Part shown: piece by piece, positions 1 through 7,779 of the stretch
Layout: the number at the start of each line of letters is the position of its first letter
Numbering within the stretch: position 1 is the stretch's first letter
Assembly: GCA_949298665.1 (NCBI GenBank)
Contig: CASFXO010000119.1
Coordinates: forward strand, 1-15,743
Length of the DNA stretch: 15,743 nt
Direction: 5' to 3'
Origin: an uncultured Lentisphaeria bacterium
Lineage (GTDB): Bacteria > Verrucomicrobiota > Lentisphaeria > Victivallales > Victivallaceae
Notes under the pieces: generated by a model
Told to the model about the DNA's origin: nothing
What the model saw: the letters and a program-made list of their open reading frames with translations, nothing else
The model's database searches: none
Program-made: the position numbers and the translations under genes

Positions 1-1259
1 AGGGAAAATTCTTCGAGACGGACCAGGCGCTCTTCGTCGCAGCTCCGGTCCGCCGCCAGGGCCAGGCGCGTGGCGGTGACGCCGTCGCCGAGACAGCTGA
101 TCGGCCTGCCGTTCATGTCGATGCAGTCGAAGAAATCGTTAAGCACCAGCGCGTCGCCGCCGCCGTGCCATTCGGCGAGCCGGGAGGAGCGGTCGATCAC
201 TTCGCCGGTGCGGTAGTTGGTCAATTCGATTTTGCCGCTCTGATATTCGCCTTCGAGCATGGCGGTGGTGCCGTGGATCAGAATGTCCCGCCCCGGCTTG
301 CCGCTGTACATCATCATGGTGAACAGCGCCTGCGTGCCGTCGGAAAACAGAACCGTCACGCTCTGATTGGTGCGGACGTCGGCGTCGGTGCGGAAGATGC
401 ACTGGTCGGCCAGCTGCAGGTCCCGCTTGAAACTGCCCTTGGCGCGGCGCAGTTTTTCCGGGGTCAGCCGGAACGGACAGTTGCGGTCGGTGCAGTCGGG
501 ACAACGGTCCGGCCCGTCCTTCGGCGGAAAGAGTTCCCGTCCTCCGGCGGAGAACACGGCCACGGGCGTGCCCTGCCGTTCCTTGAGCCAGCAGAGAATG
601 TCCAGATCGTGGGAACACTTTTCGTTCATGGAGCCGCCGGTGGCGGCGACTTTGCGTCGCCAGCCCCGGCGATAGGAGGAGCCCTGGGCCATATCCAGCC
701 GCTCGTCGGCCTGAATCATGACGATGTTGCCGAGGATGCCGCTGTCGCAGATTTCCTTGATGCGGCGGTAGAAATTGGAATAACGCAGGACGAAGCCGAG
801 CAGCACCACGCGGTCCGGAGCGGCGGCCGCGGCCCGGGAAATGCGCACCACATCGGGCCAGGAGGCGGCGATGGGCTTTTCCAGGAAAACGTGTCGATGC
901 CGGGCGAGCGCCAGCTCCGTCAGGTCCGCGTGCGTGGTGTTCGGGGTGACGATCATGACCGCGTCGGCCTGTTTCTCGGGAATTTCGTCCAGCGCGGTTT
1001 CCAGCGAGCTGTATATGGCGCATTCGGTCAGACCGCATTCATCCAGCTCCCGGCGGATGCGCTCATGAGCGGCCACATTGCAGTCCACTACGGCGACGAC
1101 GGTCCGGTTGAGCGGACGACTCTGGGTATTGTTGCTCAGCTGCATCCAGTCGACGCAGTTCTGGATGTTTCTCCGGCGGCTCTCCGGATTGGCCGCCGCG
1201 ATCAGTTTGGCGAAGACCAGGCCGCGACCGGCGCCGGCGATGATGACTCCCTTGGTCAT
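1..1259 (-). CDS. Gfo/Idh/MocA-family NAD(P)-dependent oxidoreductase (3' end cut by window edge)
   Basis: I translated this from the complementary strand starting at the ATG at 1259-1257, which has a good ribosome site (GAGGAAAGG) about 8 nt upstream. The frame stays open to the left edge, giving about 419 residues with no stop. The N-terminus has a Rossmann nucleotide-binding loop (VIIAGAGRG, residues 5-13), an acidic residue ending beta-2 (Asp59), the TPNTTH segment (105-110) and the family hallmark EKP (127-129). A later HDLD (217-220) fits the family's His/Asp active-site region. A Cys cluster (Cys253, Cys256, Cys261) sits in the C-terminal half and occurs in some members of this family. 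Such enzymes oxidise or reduce sugar and polyol carbons in the cytoplasm; the substrate cannot be read from sequence. It diverges from a sialate O-acetylesterase, so a role in sugar catabolism is inferred. Confidence 0.9.
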   Translation of the reverse strand, partial: MTKGVIIAGAGRGLVFAKLIAAANPESRRRNIQNCVDWMQLSNNTQSRPLNRTVVAVVDCNVAAHERIRRELDECGLTECAIYSSLETALDEIPEKQADAVMIVTPNTTHADLTELALARHRHVFLEKPIAASWPDVVRISRAAAAAPDRVVLLGFVLRYSNFYRRIKEICDSGILGNIVMIQADERLDMAQGSSYRRGWRRKVAATGGSMNEKCSHDLDILCWLKERQGTPVAVFSAGGRELFPPKDGPDRCPDCTDRNCPFRLTPEKLRRAKGSFKRDLQLADQCIFRTDADVRTNQSVTVLFSDGTQALFTMMMYSGKPGRDILIHGTTAMLEGEYQSGKIELTNYRTGEVIDRSSRLAEWHGGGDALVLNDFFDCIDMNGRPISCLGDGVTATRLALAADRSCDEERLVRLEEFS

Positions 1260-1327
1260 GACGTGATGCCTTTCCTCAAAGAATGGGGATCGTTTACCTG
1301 AAAAACCGGGATTTTGAACTGATGTTT

Positions 1328-1356
1328 ACTATACCATGGAAAACGAATCTCCGCAA
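1328..1356 (-). promoter_or_regulatory. Putative sigma70-type promoter of the oxidoreductase
   Basis: On the minus strand, TTGCGG (1356-1351) and TATAGT (1333-1328) are separated by exactly 17 bp. That matches 3 of 6 consensus bases at -35 and 5 of 6 at -10. Transcription would start about 60 nt upstream of the oxidoreductase ATG. Two direct copies of AAACGAATC (1341-1349 and 1355-1363, 14-bp period) overlap the -35 and spacer and could be a regulator site. Confidence 0.5.
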
Positions 1357-1397
1357 ACGAATCCTGTCGGAGTTCCGGGGAATCTTTGCGGTTTTAT

Positions 1398-1426
1398 TTG
1401 CTTTTTTTGGCGATGGACGGTATAAT
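1398..1426 (+). promoter_or_regulatory. Putative sigma70-type promoter of the sialate O-acetylesterase
   Basis: TTGCTT (1398-1403) and a perfect TATAAT (1421-1426) are separated by 17 bp. The predicted start near 1433 leaves a leader of about 70 nt before the esterase ATG at 1502. Together with the minus-strand promoter at 1328-1356 this makes a compact back-to-back promoter region, so one regulator could control both genes. Confidence 0.6.
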
Positions 1427-1501
1427 AATTTCGTGGTTGTCTGGTTCCGGATGGAAGAACGGGAACAAATCTGATATCTAATAGGGAAAGGAGTTACGGC
1501 T

Positions 1502-3691
1502 ATGAAACGGAGCAAACGGATGTTGGCGGTATGTGCGCTGGCGCTGCTGGCGGCCGTAACCGGCGGCGCGGCCGAATTGGAGATGCCGTCCATTTTTTCC
1601 GACAACATGGTGCTGCAGCGGGACCGGGCGGTGCCGGTGTGGGGCAAAGGCTCCCCCGGCGAGGCGATCACGGTATCGGTTGCCGGAAAGCAGTTTACCG
1701 GCAGGGCGGATGAACAGGGAAATTTTCAGATTGCCGTCGGACCGTTTGCCGCCGGAGGACCGTATGAACTGACGGTTGCCGGGAGCGATTCCCCGCGCGT
1801 GTTCAAAAACGTGATGTTCGGCGAAGTCTGGCTCTGCGGCGGGCAGTCGAATATGGAATGGACGGTCGCCAATTCGAAGACCGGCAAAGAGGCGATCGCC
1901 GGCGCCGGCGAATATCCCATGATCCGGCTCTTCAAGGCGCCCCGGCAGCCGGCGGCGCAGCCGCAGACCGATCTGCAGGCCGCCTGGCAGGTCTGTTCGC
2001 CGGAGACCGTCGGATCGTTTTCCGGCGTGGGCTATTTCTTCGGACGGGAGCTGTACCGGGAATTGCAGGTGCCGGTCGGTTTGATTCTCTCCTGCTGGAG
2101 CGGCACCCGGATCGAACCCTGGACCCCGCTGTGCGGCCTGAAACAGCTGCCGGAACTGGCGGCGCTGGCCGAAGAGGCGGAGTCGCGCATCGGCGGTACG
2201 GCGGCTTATGCGGCGCTGACGAAAAAAACAGAGGCGTCTTACACCGCCTGGCTCCGGCGTTATCGGGAGGCGGTGAGCCGGAATGAAATGCCCCCGGCGC
2301 CCCCGGCTTTTCCGAAAATCTTCAGTCCGGCGACCCGGGCCACGGGCGCGGCGTTGTACAACGGCATGATTCATCCGCTGGTTCCCTACGGCATCCACGG
2401 CGCCATCTGGTATCAGGGCGAGGCGAATCTGGGGGACGGCGCCGCCTATTACAGCAAGATGGAGGCGCTGGTGCGCGGCTGGCGGGAAATGTTCGACAAT
2501 CCGGACATGTCCTTTTATTTCGCGCAGCTGGCACCGTATGATTACAAGGGCGACGCCTTCCGGCTGCCGGTGATCTGGGAAGTGCAGCAGCGCTTTGCGG
2601 ACACCTTTCCGAAAACCGGCATGGCGGTGATCAACGATGTCGGCATGCTCAACGATATCCATCCCAAGGACAAGGAGACCGTGGGCCGCCGTCTGGCGCT
2701 GCTGGCGCTGAAACGCGATTACGGCCGGACGGAACTGGCGGCGGATTGTCCCGCGCCGGAGCGGATTGATTTCAAGGGCGGCGCCGTGGAGATCACCGGT
2801 CGCCACGTGCAGACCTGGAAGACCCGCGACGGCAAGGCGCCGAGCTGCTTTGAAGTCGCCGGACCGGATTGCGTGTTTCATCCGGCACGGGCGGAAATCT
2901 CCGGCAATAAGCTCCTGGTGTCCAGCGACAAAGTGACGGAAGTCCGGCAGGTCCGGTTCGCCTGGCACCAGCTTGCGGAACCGAATCTGACCAACGAAGC
3001 GGGATTGCCGCTGGGAGCCTTCCGGGCGGCGCAGCCGGTGTCGGCGGAAGAACTCGCCGAATGGGTGCCGGAAGCCGGGAAATACAAAATGGTGTTCCGC
3101 TGCAACATGCTCGGCGGAGATAAAAACGCCGCGGTCGCCATGAAGTATGATCTCGATTACAGTTCGGCGCTGAAGGGAAAAGTCAAGCGGATCGGCTATC
3201 TGGTCCGGCTGGAAAAGACCGACGGCACCAGTCAGTATGTCTGGTGCGCCATGGATCCCTTCGATACGGAGTTGCGCTACATGGGGGTGCCGACCTTTTC
3301 CATGGGGCGGAAATTTCAGACGTTCGTGACCAATCTGGAGGTGCGTTCCGACGTGCCCGGCGTGAAAACCGGGACTTTTGAACGCGGCAATATCGAGTTC
3401 TGGTGCTCGAATTATACGGCACCGAATGTGGCGAATGTGCCGGGGGCTTCTTCCGAAACATTCGACTTCGGCGACGCCCCGGCGCCGGTGTACAAGCCGG
3501 GATACGGATCAATGCAGGTCCATAACACGGCGGAAAAACAGACCGTTTTCGCCTACAATCGCTGGAGCGCCGGCCGTGATGCGGAAATCGGCATCGGAAA
3601 CGCGCCTTCCGGTAATCCGGACTGGACGTTCACTAAATTCAGCCGTACGCTGAAAAGCGCCACTCTGTGGGTGCTGGCCGAGCTGGAATAA
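1502..3691 (+). CDS. Secreted sialate O-acetylesterase (SGNH/SASA family) with extra C-terminal domain
   Basis: The protein has 729 residues. The ATG at 1502 follows AAAGGAG (1487-1493) at 8 nt spacing. A signal peptide occupies about residues 1-24 (basic start, then LAVCALALLAAV, cut near GGAA/E), so it acts outside the cytoplasmic membrane. The catalytic serine motif GQSNMEW is at 114-120 (Ser116), the block WYQGEAN at 303-309 and the Asp-x-His pair at Asp385/His387. These are the signatures of the family that removes O-acetyl groups from sialic acids or acetylated glycans. About 200 residues after position 525 form a second domain, mostly beta by pattern, ending in GSMQVHN, FAYNRW and GNPDWTF segments. 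Similar tails occur on esterases of Planctomycetes and Lentisphaerae, to my knowledge; their role is unknown. The acetylated sugar may differ from sialic acid. A terminator follows directly. Confidence 0.9.
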   Translation: MKRSKRMLAVCALALLAAVTGGAAELEMPSIFSDNMVLQRDRAVPVWGKGSPGEAITVSVAGKQFTGRADEQGNFQIAVGPFAAGGPYELTVAGSDSPRVFKNVMFGEVWLCGGQSNMEWTVANSKTGKEAIAGAGEYPMIRLFKAPRQPAAQPQTDLQAAWQVCSPETVGSFSGVGYFFGRELYRELQVPVGLILSCWSGTRIEPWTPLCGLKQLPELAALAEEAESRIGGTAAYAALTKKTEASYTAWLRRYREAVSRNEMPPAPPAFPKIFSPATRATGAALYNGMIHPLVPYGIHGAIWYQGEANLGDGAAYYSKMEALVRGWREMFDNPDMSFYFAQLAPYDYKGDAFRLPVIWEVQQRFADTFPKTGMAVINDVGMLNDIHPKDKETVGRRLALLALKRDYGRTELAADCPAPERIDFKGGAVEITGRHVQTWKTRDGKAPSCFEVAGPDCVFHPARAEISGNKLLVSSDKVTEVRQVRFAWHQLAEPNLTNEAGLPLGAFRAAQPVSAEELAEWVPEAGKYKMVFRCNMLGGDKNAAVAMKYDLDYSSALKGKVKRIGYLVRLEKTDGTSQYVWCAMDPFDTELRYMGVPTFSMGRKFQTFVTNLEVRSDVPGVKTGTFERGNIEFWCSNYTAPNVANVPGASSETFDFGDAPAPVYKPGYGSMQVHNTAEKQTVFAYNRWSAGRDAEIGIGNAPSGNPDWTFTKFSRTLKSATLWVLAELE

Positions 3692-3720
3692 CGCTTCCGG
3701 TCTGATTCGGAACCGGGAGA

Positions 3721-3770
3721 GGGAGAGAGACGTGCTTCCGACAGGGAAGGGGGCTCTCTCCCGTTTTTTT
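3721..3770 (+). terminator. Rho-independent terminator after the esterase
   Basis: A perfect 9-bp stem, GGGAGAGAG (3721-3729) with CTCTCTCCC (3754-3762), encloses a smaller CTTCC/GGAAG hairpin and is followed by G and seven T (3764-3770). It lies 30 nt after the esterase stop codon. This separates the esterase from the anti-sigma gene downstream. Confidence 0.8.
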
Positions 3771-3917
3771 CGGAGGGAGGGCGATTCCGGCACCTGGTTC
3801 GCCTGAAAAAACGGAGCGCGGCAAAGTGCGAAATAATTTCGGTTCCGGACTTGAAAAATCCATTTGAAAGCGTAATTTCTGGATGATGGAAATCAGTGAT
3901 TCCGGAGACGGGAGCGA

Positions 3918-4334
3918 TTGTATTATTCCATGCGCAATCAGATGGCGGATCTGGCGGAACTGGACCGGCGGATCGCGGCACTGCCCGAGTTCGCGGCGTT
4001 GTCCGGGGAGTCCCGGTATGCGCTGCGCCTGGCTCTGGAGGAGATGATTTCCAACGTCATCAAGTACGGATACGAGGACCGGGACGTGCATGAGATCGGG
4101 GTGGATCTGGATTTCCGTTCCGATGCGGTCCGGGTGCGGCTGACCGATGACGGACGCGCGTTCAACCCGTTGACCGAGGCGAAGAAAACCCGGACTGCCG
4201 CGGATTTGAGCGAACAGGGGATCGGCGGACTGGGCGTGTTTCTGGTCCGGCAGCTGGCAGGCGATTTGAAATATCGGCGGGAGGCCGATCGGAATATTCT
4301 GGAATTTACGATTGGAGAGGCAGGTCGGAAATGA
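3918..4334 (+). CDS. Anti-sigma regulatory factor, RsbW/SpoIIAB-like serine kinase (HATPase)
   Basis: The protein has 138 residues if translation begins at TTG 3918, or 134 from the ATG at 3930. A GGGAG at 3910-3914 is too close for the former and rather far for the latter, so the start is uncertain; a stop at 3897-3899 limits it upstream. The GHKL ATPase motifs are all present: the N box (EEMISN, Glu41/Glu42 and Asn46 counted from the TTG), the G1 box (DDG, 77-79) and the G2 loop (GIGGLG, 101-106). Proteins of this small size bind a sigma factor, or another target, and phosphorylate a STAS partner. Its stop overlaps the start of the STAS gene (ATGA), so the two are translationally coupled. 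No sigma factor or PP2C phosphatase is nearby, so the target is unknown. Confidence 0.85.
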   Translation: MYYSMRNQMADLAELDRRIAALPEFAALSGESRYALRLALEEMISNVIKYGYEDRDVHEIGVDLDFRSDAVRVRLTDDGRAFNPLTEAKKTRTAADLSEQGIGGLGVFLVRQLAGDLKYRREADRNILEFTIGEAGRK

Positions 4335-4681
4335 TTACCGTAACGCATCGGCAGGATTGCACCGTGATGAGTTTTTCCGGAGAACTGAATTCGGTAACGG
4401 CGCCTGAAGCCGATGCGGCGATTGCGGCGGTCTGCAAAGAGGGCTGTATGGCTCTGATTTTCGATTTTGCGGGACTCACATACCTCAGCAGCGCGGGATT
4501 GCGGTCCATTCTGATCGGCGCCAAGAATATGCGTGAACGCGGCGGCCGGTTCGCCGTGGCCAATGCCGGAGAGAAGATCCAGCGGGTATTCCAGCTGAGC
4601 GGTCTGGCGCGGCATTTCGCTTCGTTTGCATCGATCGAGGATGCGGAGGCCTCCTTTACGGGGGAAGAGCCCGCCCGTTGA
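4331..4681 (+). CDS. STAS-domain anti-anti-sigma factor (RsbV/SpoIIAA-like)
   Basis: The protein has 116 residues, the usual size for a single STAS domain. The conserved segment DFAGLTYLSSAGLR (residues 45-58) contains the serine pair Ser53/Ser54 that aligns with the phosphorylation site of SpoIIAA and RsbV. In the known scheme, the unphosphorylated STAS protein binds the kinase and frees its target, while phosphorylation by the kinase breaks the complex. The ATG at 4331 overlaps the stop of the kinase gene by 4 nt, which strongly supports a working pair. The order kinase then STAS is the reverse of the classical rsbV-rsbW and spoIIAA-spoIIAB order. A terminator follows about 35 nt downstream, so the pair forms its own two-gene unit. 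Confidence 0.88.
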   Translation: MITVTHRQDCTVMSFSGELNSVTAPEADAAIAAVCKEGCMALIFDFAGLTYLSSAGLRSILIGAKNMRERGGRFAVANAGEKIQRVFQLSGLARHFASFASIEDAEASFTGEEPAR

Positions 4682-4716
4682 TACAGGCGGGATGGGAAAA
4701 CGCAGGGGGGGACGGC

Positions 4717-4768
4717 CGCCTCCGTCCGCTTGCCGGTGGACCCGGAAGGACGACGGGGGCGTTTTTTT
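4717..4768 (+). terminator. Rho-independent terminator after the partner-switching pair
   Basis: CGCCTCCGTC (4717-4726) pairs with GACGGGGGCG (4752-4761) over 10 bp with one G-U wobble. Seven T follow (4762-4768). It closes the two-gene unit before the DUF1846 gene. Confidence 0.7.
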
Positions 4769-4827
4769 GTACAAAGTGGAAAACGGCGCGCAACGCCGCG
4801 GAAATAAGGAAGATGGGAAAAAGGGAA

Positions 4828-6345
4828 ATGACTGCATGCGCGTTTGACAACGAGAAGTATCTGGAAGAACAATCACGGGCCATCCTGGAGCGGGCGGCGC
4901 GTTTTGATAACAAACTTTATCTGGAGTTCGGCGGCAAGCTGGCCTACGACTATCACGCAGCCCGGATTCTGCCGGGATTCGATCCCAATGTGAAAATGCG
5001 GCTGCTGCAGAAACTCAAGGATAAAATCGACATCGTCATCTGTATTTTCGCCGGAGATATCGAGCGCAAGAAGATCCGTGCCGATTTCGGCATCGCCTAC
5101 GATGCGGACACCTTGCGGATCATCGACAATCTGCGCGACTGGGGACTGGATGTGAAGGCCGTGGTCGTCACCCGCTACGCCGACCAGCCGGTGGTGAAGA
5201 CCTTCATCAACAAGCTGACCCGACTGGGTATCCGGGTTTATGCGCACCGGGCGATTCAGGGATATCCCACCGATCTGGACACCATCGTCAGCGATGAGGG
5301 GTACGGTGCCAATGAATTCATCGAGACGGACAGGCCGATTGTGATCGTTACCGGTCCCGGCCCGAGTTCCGGTAAAATGGCGACCTGTTTGTCGCAGGTC
5401 TATCATGAACAGAAACGCGGCGTTTCCGCTGGATATGCCAAATTCGAGACGTTCCCGGTGTGGAATCTGCCGCTCAAGCATCCGGTCAATCTGGCTTACG
5501 AGGCGGCGACGGCGGACATCGGCGACGTGAACATGGTCGATCCGTTTCACCTGGAAGCCTATGGCGAAACCGCGATCAATTACAACCGGGACATCGAAAT
5601 TTTTCCGGTGGTGCGGCGGATCTGCGCGAAAATCATGGACAGCGAGCATTTATACCGTTCGCCCACGGACATGGGGGTGAACCGGGTGGGATTCTCCATC
5701 GTGGACGACGAGGTGGTGCGCCGGGCGGCGATACAGGAAATCATCCGCCGTTATTTCCGTTACCGGTGCGAGTATGCGCTGGGGATGACCGATCAGCAGA
5801 CGGTGGACCGGGTGAAATTGCTGATGGACGAGGTCGGCGCGGTGGAGGAAGACCGTTCGGTGGTGGCGCCGGCACGCAATGCCGCCCGCGAGGCGGCGCA
5901 GCAGCAGGACAAGGGCAGCGACAACATCTATTGCGGCGCCGCGCTGCAGCTGCCGGACGGCGCCATCATCACCGGCAAGAATTCGCCGCTGATGCATGCG
6001 GCGGCCAGCTGCGTGATCAACGCCATCAAGATGCTGGCGGGATTGCCGGACGAGCTGCTGCTGATCTCGCCGGAGGTGATCGATTCCGTGGGGATGCTCA
6101 AGAAGGATTTTCTGAAAAGCAAACGGGTCAGTCTCGACCTCGGTGAGGCCCTGATCGCGCTGAGCGTCAGCGTTCCGGCGAATCCGGCGGCCGGACTGGC
6201 GATGCGCAATCTGCCGCGGCTTTCCGGCTGCGAAATGCATCTCACCCATCTGCCGACGCCGGGGGACGAGGCCGGATTGCGTAAACTCGGGATCAACCTC
6301 ACCAGCGAACCGAAGTTCGCCAGCCGCGATCTGTTTGTGGATTGA
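4828..6345 (+). CDS. DUF1846 family protein (conserved, function unknown)
   Basis: The protein has 505 residues from the ATG at 4828. This start puts FDNEKYLEEQ at residue 6 onward, as in homologues I recall from Firmicutes; an in-frame ATG at 4813 would add five residues. An AAGGAAG lies at 4806-4812. Family features include FDNKLYLEFGGKL (26-38), HAARILPGF (43-51), a P-loop-like GPGPSSGK (176-183) and the downstream segments YAKFETFPVWNLPLKHPVNL and TADIGDVNMVDPFHLEAYGE. These blocks are nearly identical in distant phyla. Known members are about 500 residues and have solved structures, but as far as I know no proven activity; the glycine-rich loop suggests nucleotide or phosphate binding. 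A short hairpin (4784-4798) and a terminator precede it and a strong terminator follows it, so it appears to be transcribed alone. Confidence 0.9.
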   Translation: MTACAFDNEKYLEEQSRAILERAARFDNKLYLEFGGKLAYDYHAARILPGFDPNVKMRLLQKLKDKIDIVICIFAGDIERKKIRADFGIAYDADTLRIIDNLRDWGLDVKAVVVTRYADQPVVKTFINKLTRLGIRVYAHRAIQGYPTDLDTIVSDEGYGANEFIETDRPIVIVTGPGPSSGKMATCLSQVYHEQKRGVSAGYAKFETFPVWNLPLKHPVNLAYEAATADIGDVNMVDPFHLEAYGETAINYNRDIEIFPVVRRICAKIMDSEHLYRSPTDMGVNRVGFSIVDDEVVRRAAIQEIIRRYFRYRCEYALGMTDQQTVDRVKLLMDEVGAVEEDRSVVAPARNAAREAAQQQDKGSDNIYCGAALQLPDGAIITGKNSPLMHAAASCVINAIKMLAGLPDELLLISPEVIDSVGMLKKDFLKSKRVSLDLGEALIALSVSVPANPAAGLAMRNLPRLSGCEMHLTHLPTPGDEAGLRKLGINLTSEPKFASRDLFVD

Positions 6346-6369
6346 CGGGTACCGTCTTCTCTGAAAAGG

Positions 6370-6413
6370 AACACCACCGATTCCCGCATGCCGGGGAACC
6401 GGTGGTGTTTTTT
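6370..6413 (+). terminator. Strong rho-independent terminator after the DUF1846 gene
   Basis: A long stem begins AACACCACCG (6370-6379) and closes with CGGTGGTGTT (6399-6408). It extends inward through TTCCC/GGGAA with one mismatch, and a T-run ends the structure (6407-6413). It lies between two convergent genes and may also help stop minus-strand transcription of the beta-helix gene. Confidence 0.85.
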
Positions 6414-6446
6414 ATCGGGACAAGCGTTCCGACATATCCGGAAGCA

Positions 6447-7682
6447 TTATTTTTTATGAACGAGCCGGGTCAATTCAAAGAGGTTTTTGTATTCTTCGTC
6501 GGGGTAGCGCTGCGGATCTTTGCCGTTGGGCCAGCATTCGTAGACGACCTGATCCAGGGTGTTGCGATTGACCCGGTTGTTTTCCAGCGTGACGGCGGTG
6601 GTGTCGATGCCGGTGCGCTTTTGCAGCCACTCCCGGGCCTCCGCATCGGGCATGGCCTGGAATTGGGCGATATCCTTGCGGTTGAACAGCAACTCCACAC
6701 CCGGCGGGGTGAAATTCGAGTTGTGGAACATCAGGACCACGGCGCGGCCGCCCGCTTTCGGCGCGGATTCCCGCGTGAAGGTGTTGTTGCGGATGGTGAT
6801 GTTGCCGCCGAAGTATTCGAACGGGCGTCTGGTTACTTCCGGATCGGTGCTGCGCGGATCGCGGGAGTTGAAGAGCGGCATGCTGATGAACGGGTAATCG
6901 ATCGGGGTTTTGACTTCCGGCATGAGGAAGGAGCAGTTTTCGACCAGCACGTTCCGGCAGCCGTTGCGGAAGCGGATGAAGTCCCCCGGCGTGTTGTTGA
7001 AGGTACAGTTGCGGATGGCGAGATCGTTTGCGCCGTTGGCATTGTAAATCATGTGGGCGGAGATTTCCGTACCGACGTTTTCGAAATGGCAGTCTTCCCA
7101 GGTGATGTTGCGGGAAGTGCTGCCGTTTACGCCGGTGGCGCCGTAGCAGACACCGGGCATGTCGACGAAGCGGCAGTGGTCGATGGTGACGTCCTGCGCC
7201 TCGCGCAGCTGCAGCCCGTAGGCGATGGGCGTTTCGCCGGCGAAGCGCAGCCCGGTGATGCGCACGTTGCGGGGACGGCGGATCTGCATCAGGGTGGCGA
7301 GGTTGGCGGAACCCGCGTCGCGGGGATCTTTCGGGTCGCGCTGAATGACGGTGGCGAAATCCGGGGCTCCCCGGAGCGTCAGGAGGTTCTTTTCATGCCC
7401 GGGGCGGTTGATGTCGAGACCGGTACCCTTGCGGGTGGCGGGATTGTGGCGGACGTTGTACACGCCCGGAGCGAACTGCACGGTTACGGGGGCCTGCTTC
7501 AGCGCGGCGGCGACGGATTTCCAGAATTCCGGCGCGGTCCACAGGGCGGCGTCGGCGGCGGACTCGCCGCTGCCGTTGCCGGTCTTTTCCGGCGCGACGA
7601 AGAGCGTTACGTCGGCCTGAAGCCGCCCCGCGGCCAGACCGAAAAACAGAACGGCGAAACACAACAAACGGGAAACAGTCAT
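6447..7682 (-). CDS. Secreted right-handed parallel beta-helix protein (pectate-lyase-like fold)
   Basis: The protein has 411 residues. I chose the ATG at 7682 because AAGGAA lies about 8 nt upstream and a clear signal peptide follows (LLCFAVLFFGLAAG, cleavage after LQA near residue 23). An in-frame ATG further upstream would overlap a terminator hairpin. The mature part carries coil repeats typical of a beta-helix: NVRITGLRF, DVTIDHCRF, NITWEDCHF, DLAIRNCTF, NVLVENCSF and NITIRNNTF, each ending in a turn with N or C. Such folds occur in polysaccharide lyases, glycosidases and epimerases, but I see no catalytic signature that names a reaction. The C-terminal 80 residues are less repetitive. 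It lies about 100 nt downstream of a pseudopilin gene on the same strand, with a terminator between. Function beyond extracellular glycan interaction is unassigned. Confidence 0.85.
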   Translation of the reverse strand: MTVSRLLCFAVLFFGLAAGRLQADVTLFVAPEKTGNGSGESAADAALWTAPEFWKSVAAALKQAPVTVQFAPGVYNVRHNPATRKGTGLDINRPGHEKNLLTLRGAPDFATVIQRDPKDPRDAGSANLATLMQIRRPRNVRITGLRFAGETPIAYGLQLREAQDVTIDHCRFVDMPGVCYGATGVNGSTSRNITWEDCHFENVGTEISAHMIYNANGANDLAIRNCTFNNTPGDFIRFRNGCRNVLVENCSFLMPEVKTPIDYPFISMPLFNSRDPRSTDPEVTRRPFEYFGGNITIRNNTFTRESAPKAGGRAVVLMFHNSNFTPPGVELLFNRKDIAQFQAMPDAEAREWLQKRTGIDTTAVTLENNRVNRNTLDQVVYECWPNGKDPQRYPDEEYKNLFELTRLVHKK

Positions 7683-7721
7683 AAGAGGATTCCTTCCGGG
7701 ATGGTCAACGATTGTCGGGAG

Positions 7722-7749
7722 AAAAAAACGGCGCGACCGTGATCGCGCC
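7722..7749 (-). terminator. Intrinsic terminator between pseudopilin and beta-helix genes
   Basis: On the minus strand a perfect 7-bp GC-rich stem (GGCGCGA with TCGCGCC, 7749-7743 and 7736-7730) has a 6-nt loop. It is followed by CG and seven T (7728-7722). It sits 30 nt after the stop of the pseudopilin gene and 40 nt before the ATG of the beta-helix gene. Partial read-through could set the ratio of the two proteins. Confidence 0.8.
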
Positions 7750-7779
7750 ATTGAATACTGCATGTTCCGTTCCGTTTGC

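Noticed and set aside
165..1301. Long plus-strand open frame of 378 codons over the oxidoreductase
   Set aside because: It is antisense to a clearly recognisable Gfo/Idh/MocA protein. Long opposite-strand frames are common in this GC-rich coding sequence, and the translation shows no family motif.
1478..2968. Minus-strand open frame of 496 codons over the esterase
   Set aside because: It is a shadow of the sialate O-acetylesterase: His/Arg/Gly-rich composition, no ribosome site and no recognisable domain.
6342..7742. Plus-strand open frame of 466 codons over the minus-strand beta-helix gene
   Set aside because: The minus-strand product has a signal peptide and coil repeats, while this frame is Val/Gly-rich low-complexity shadow sequence that would run through a strong terminator.
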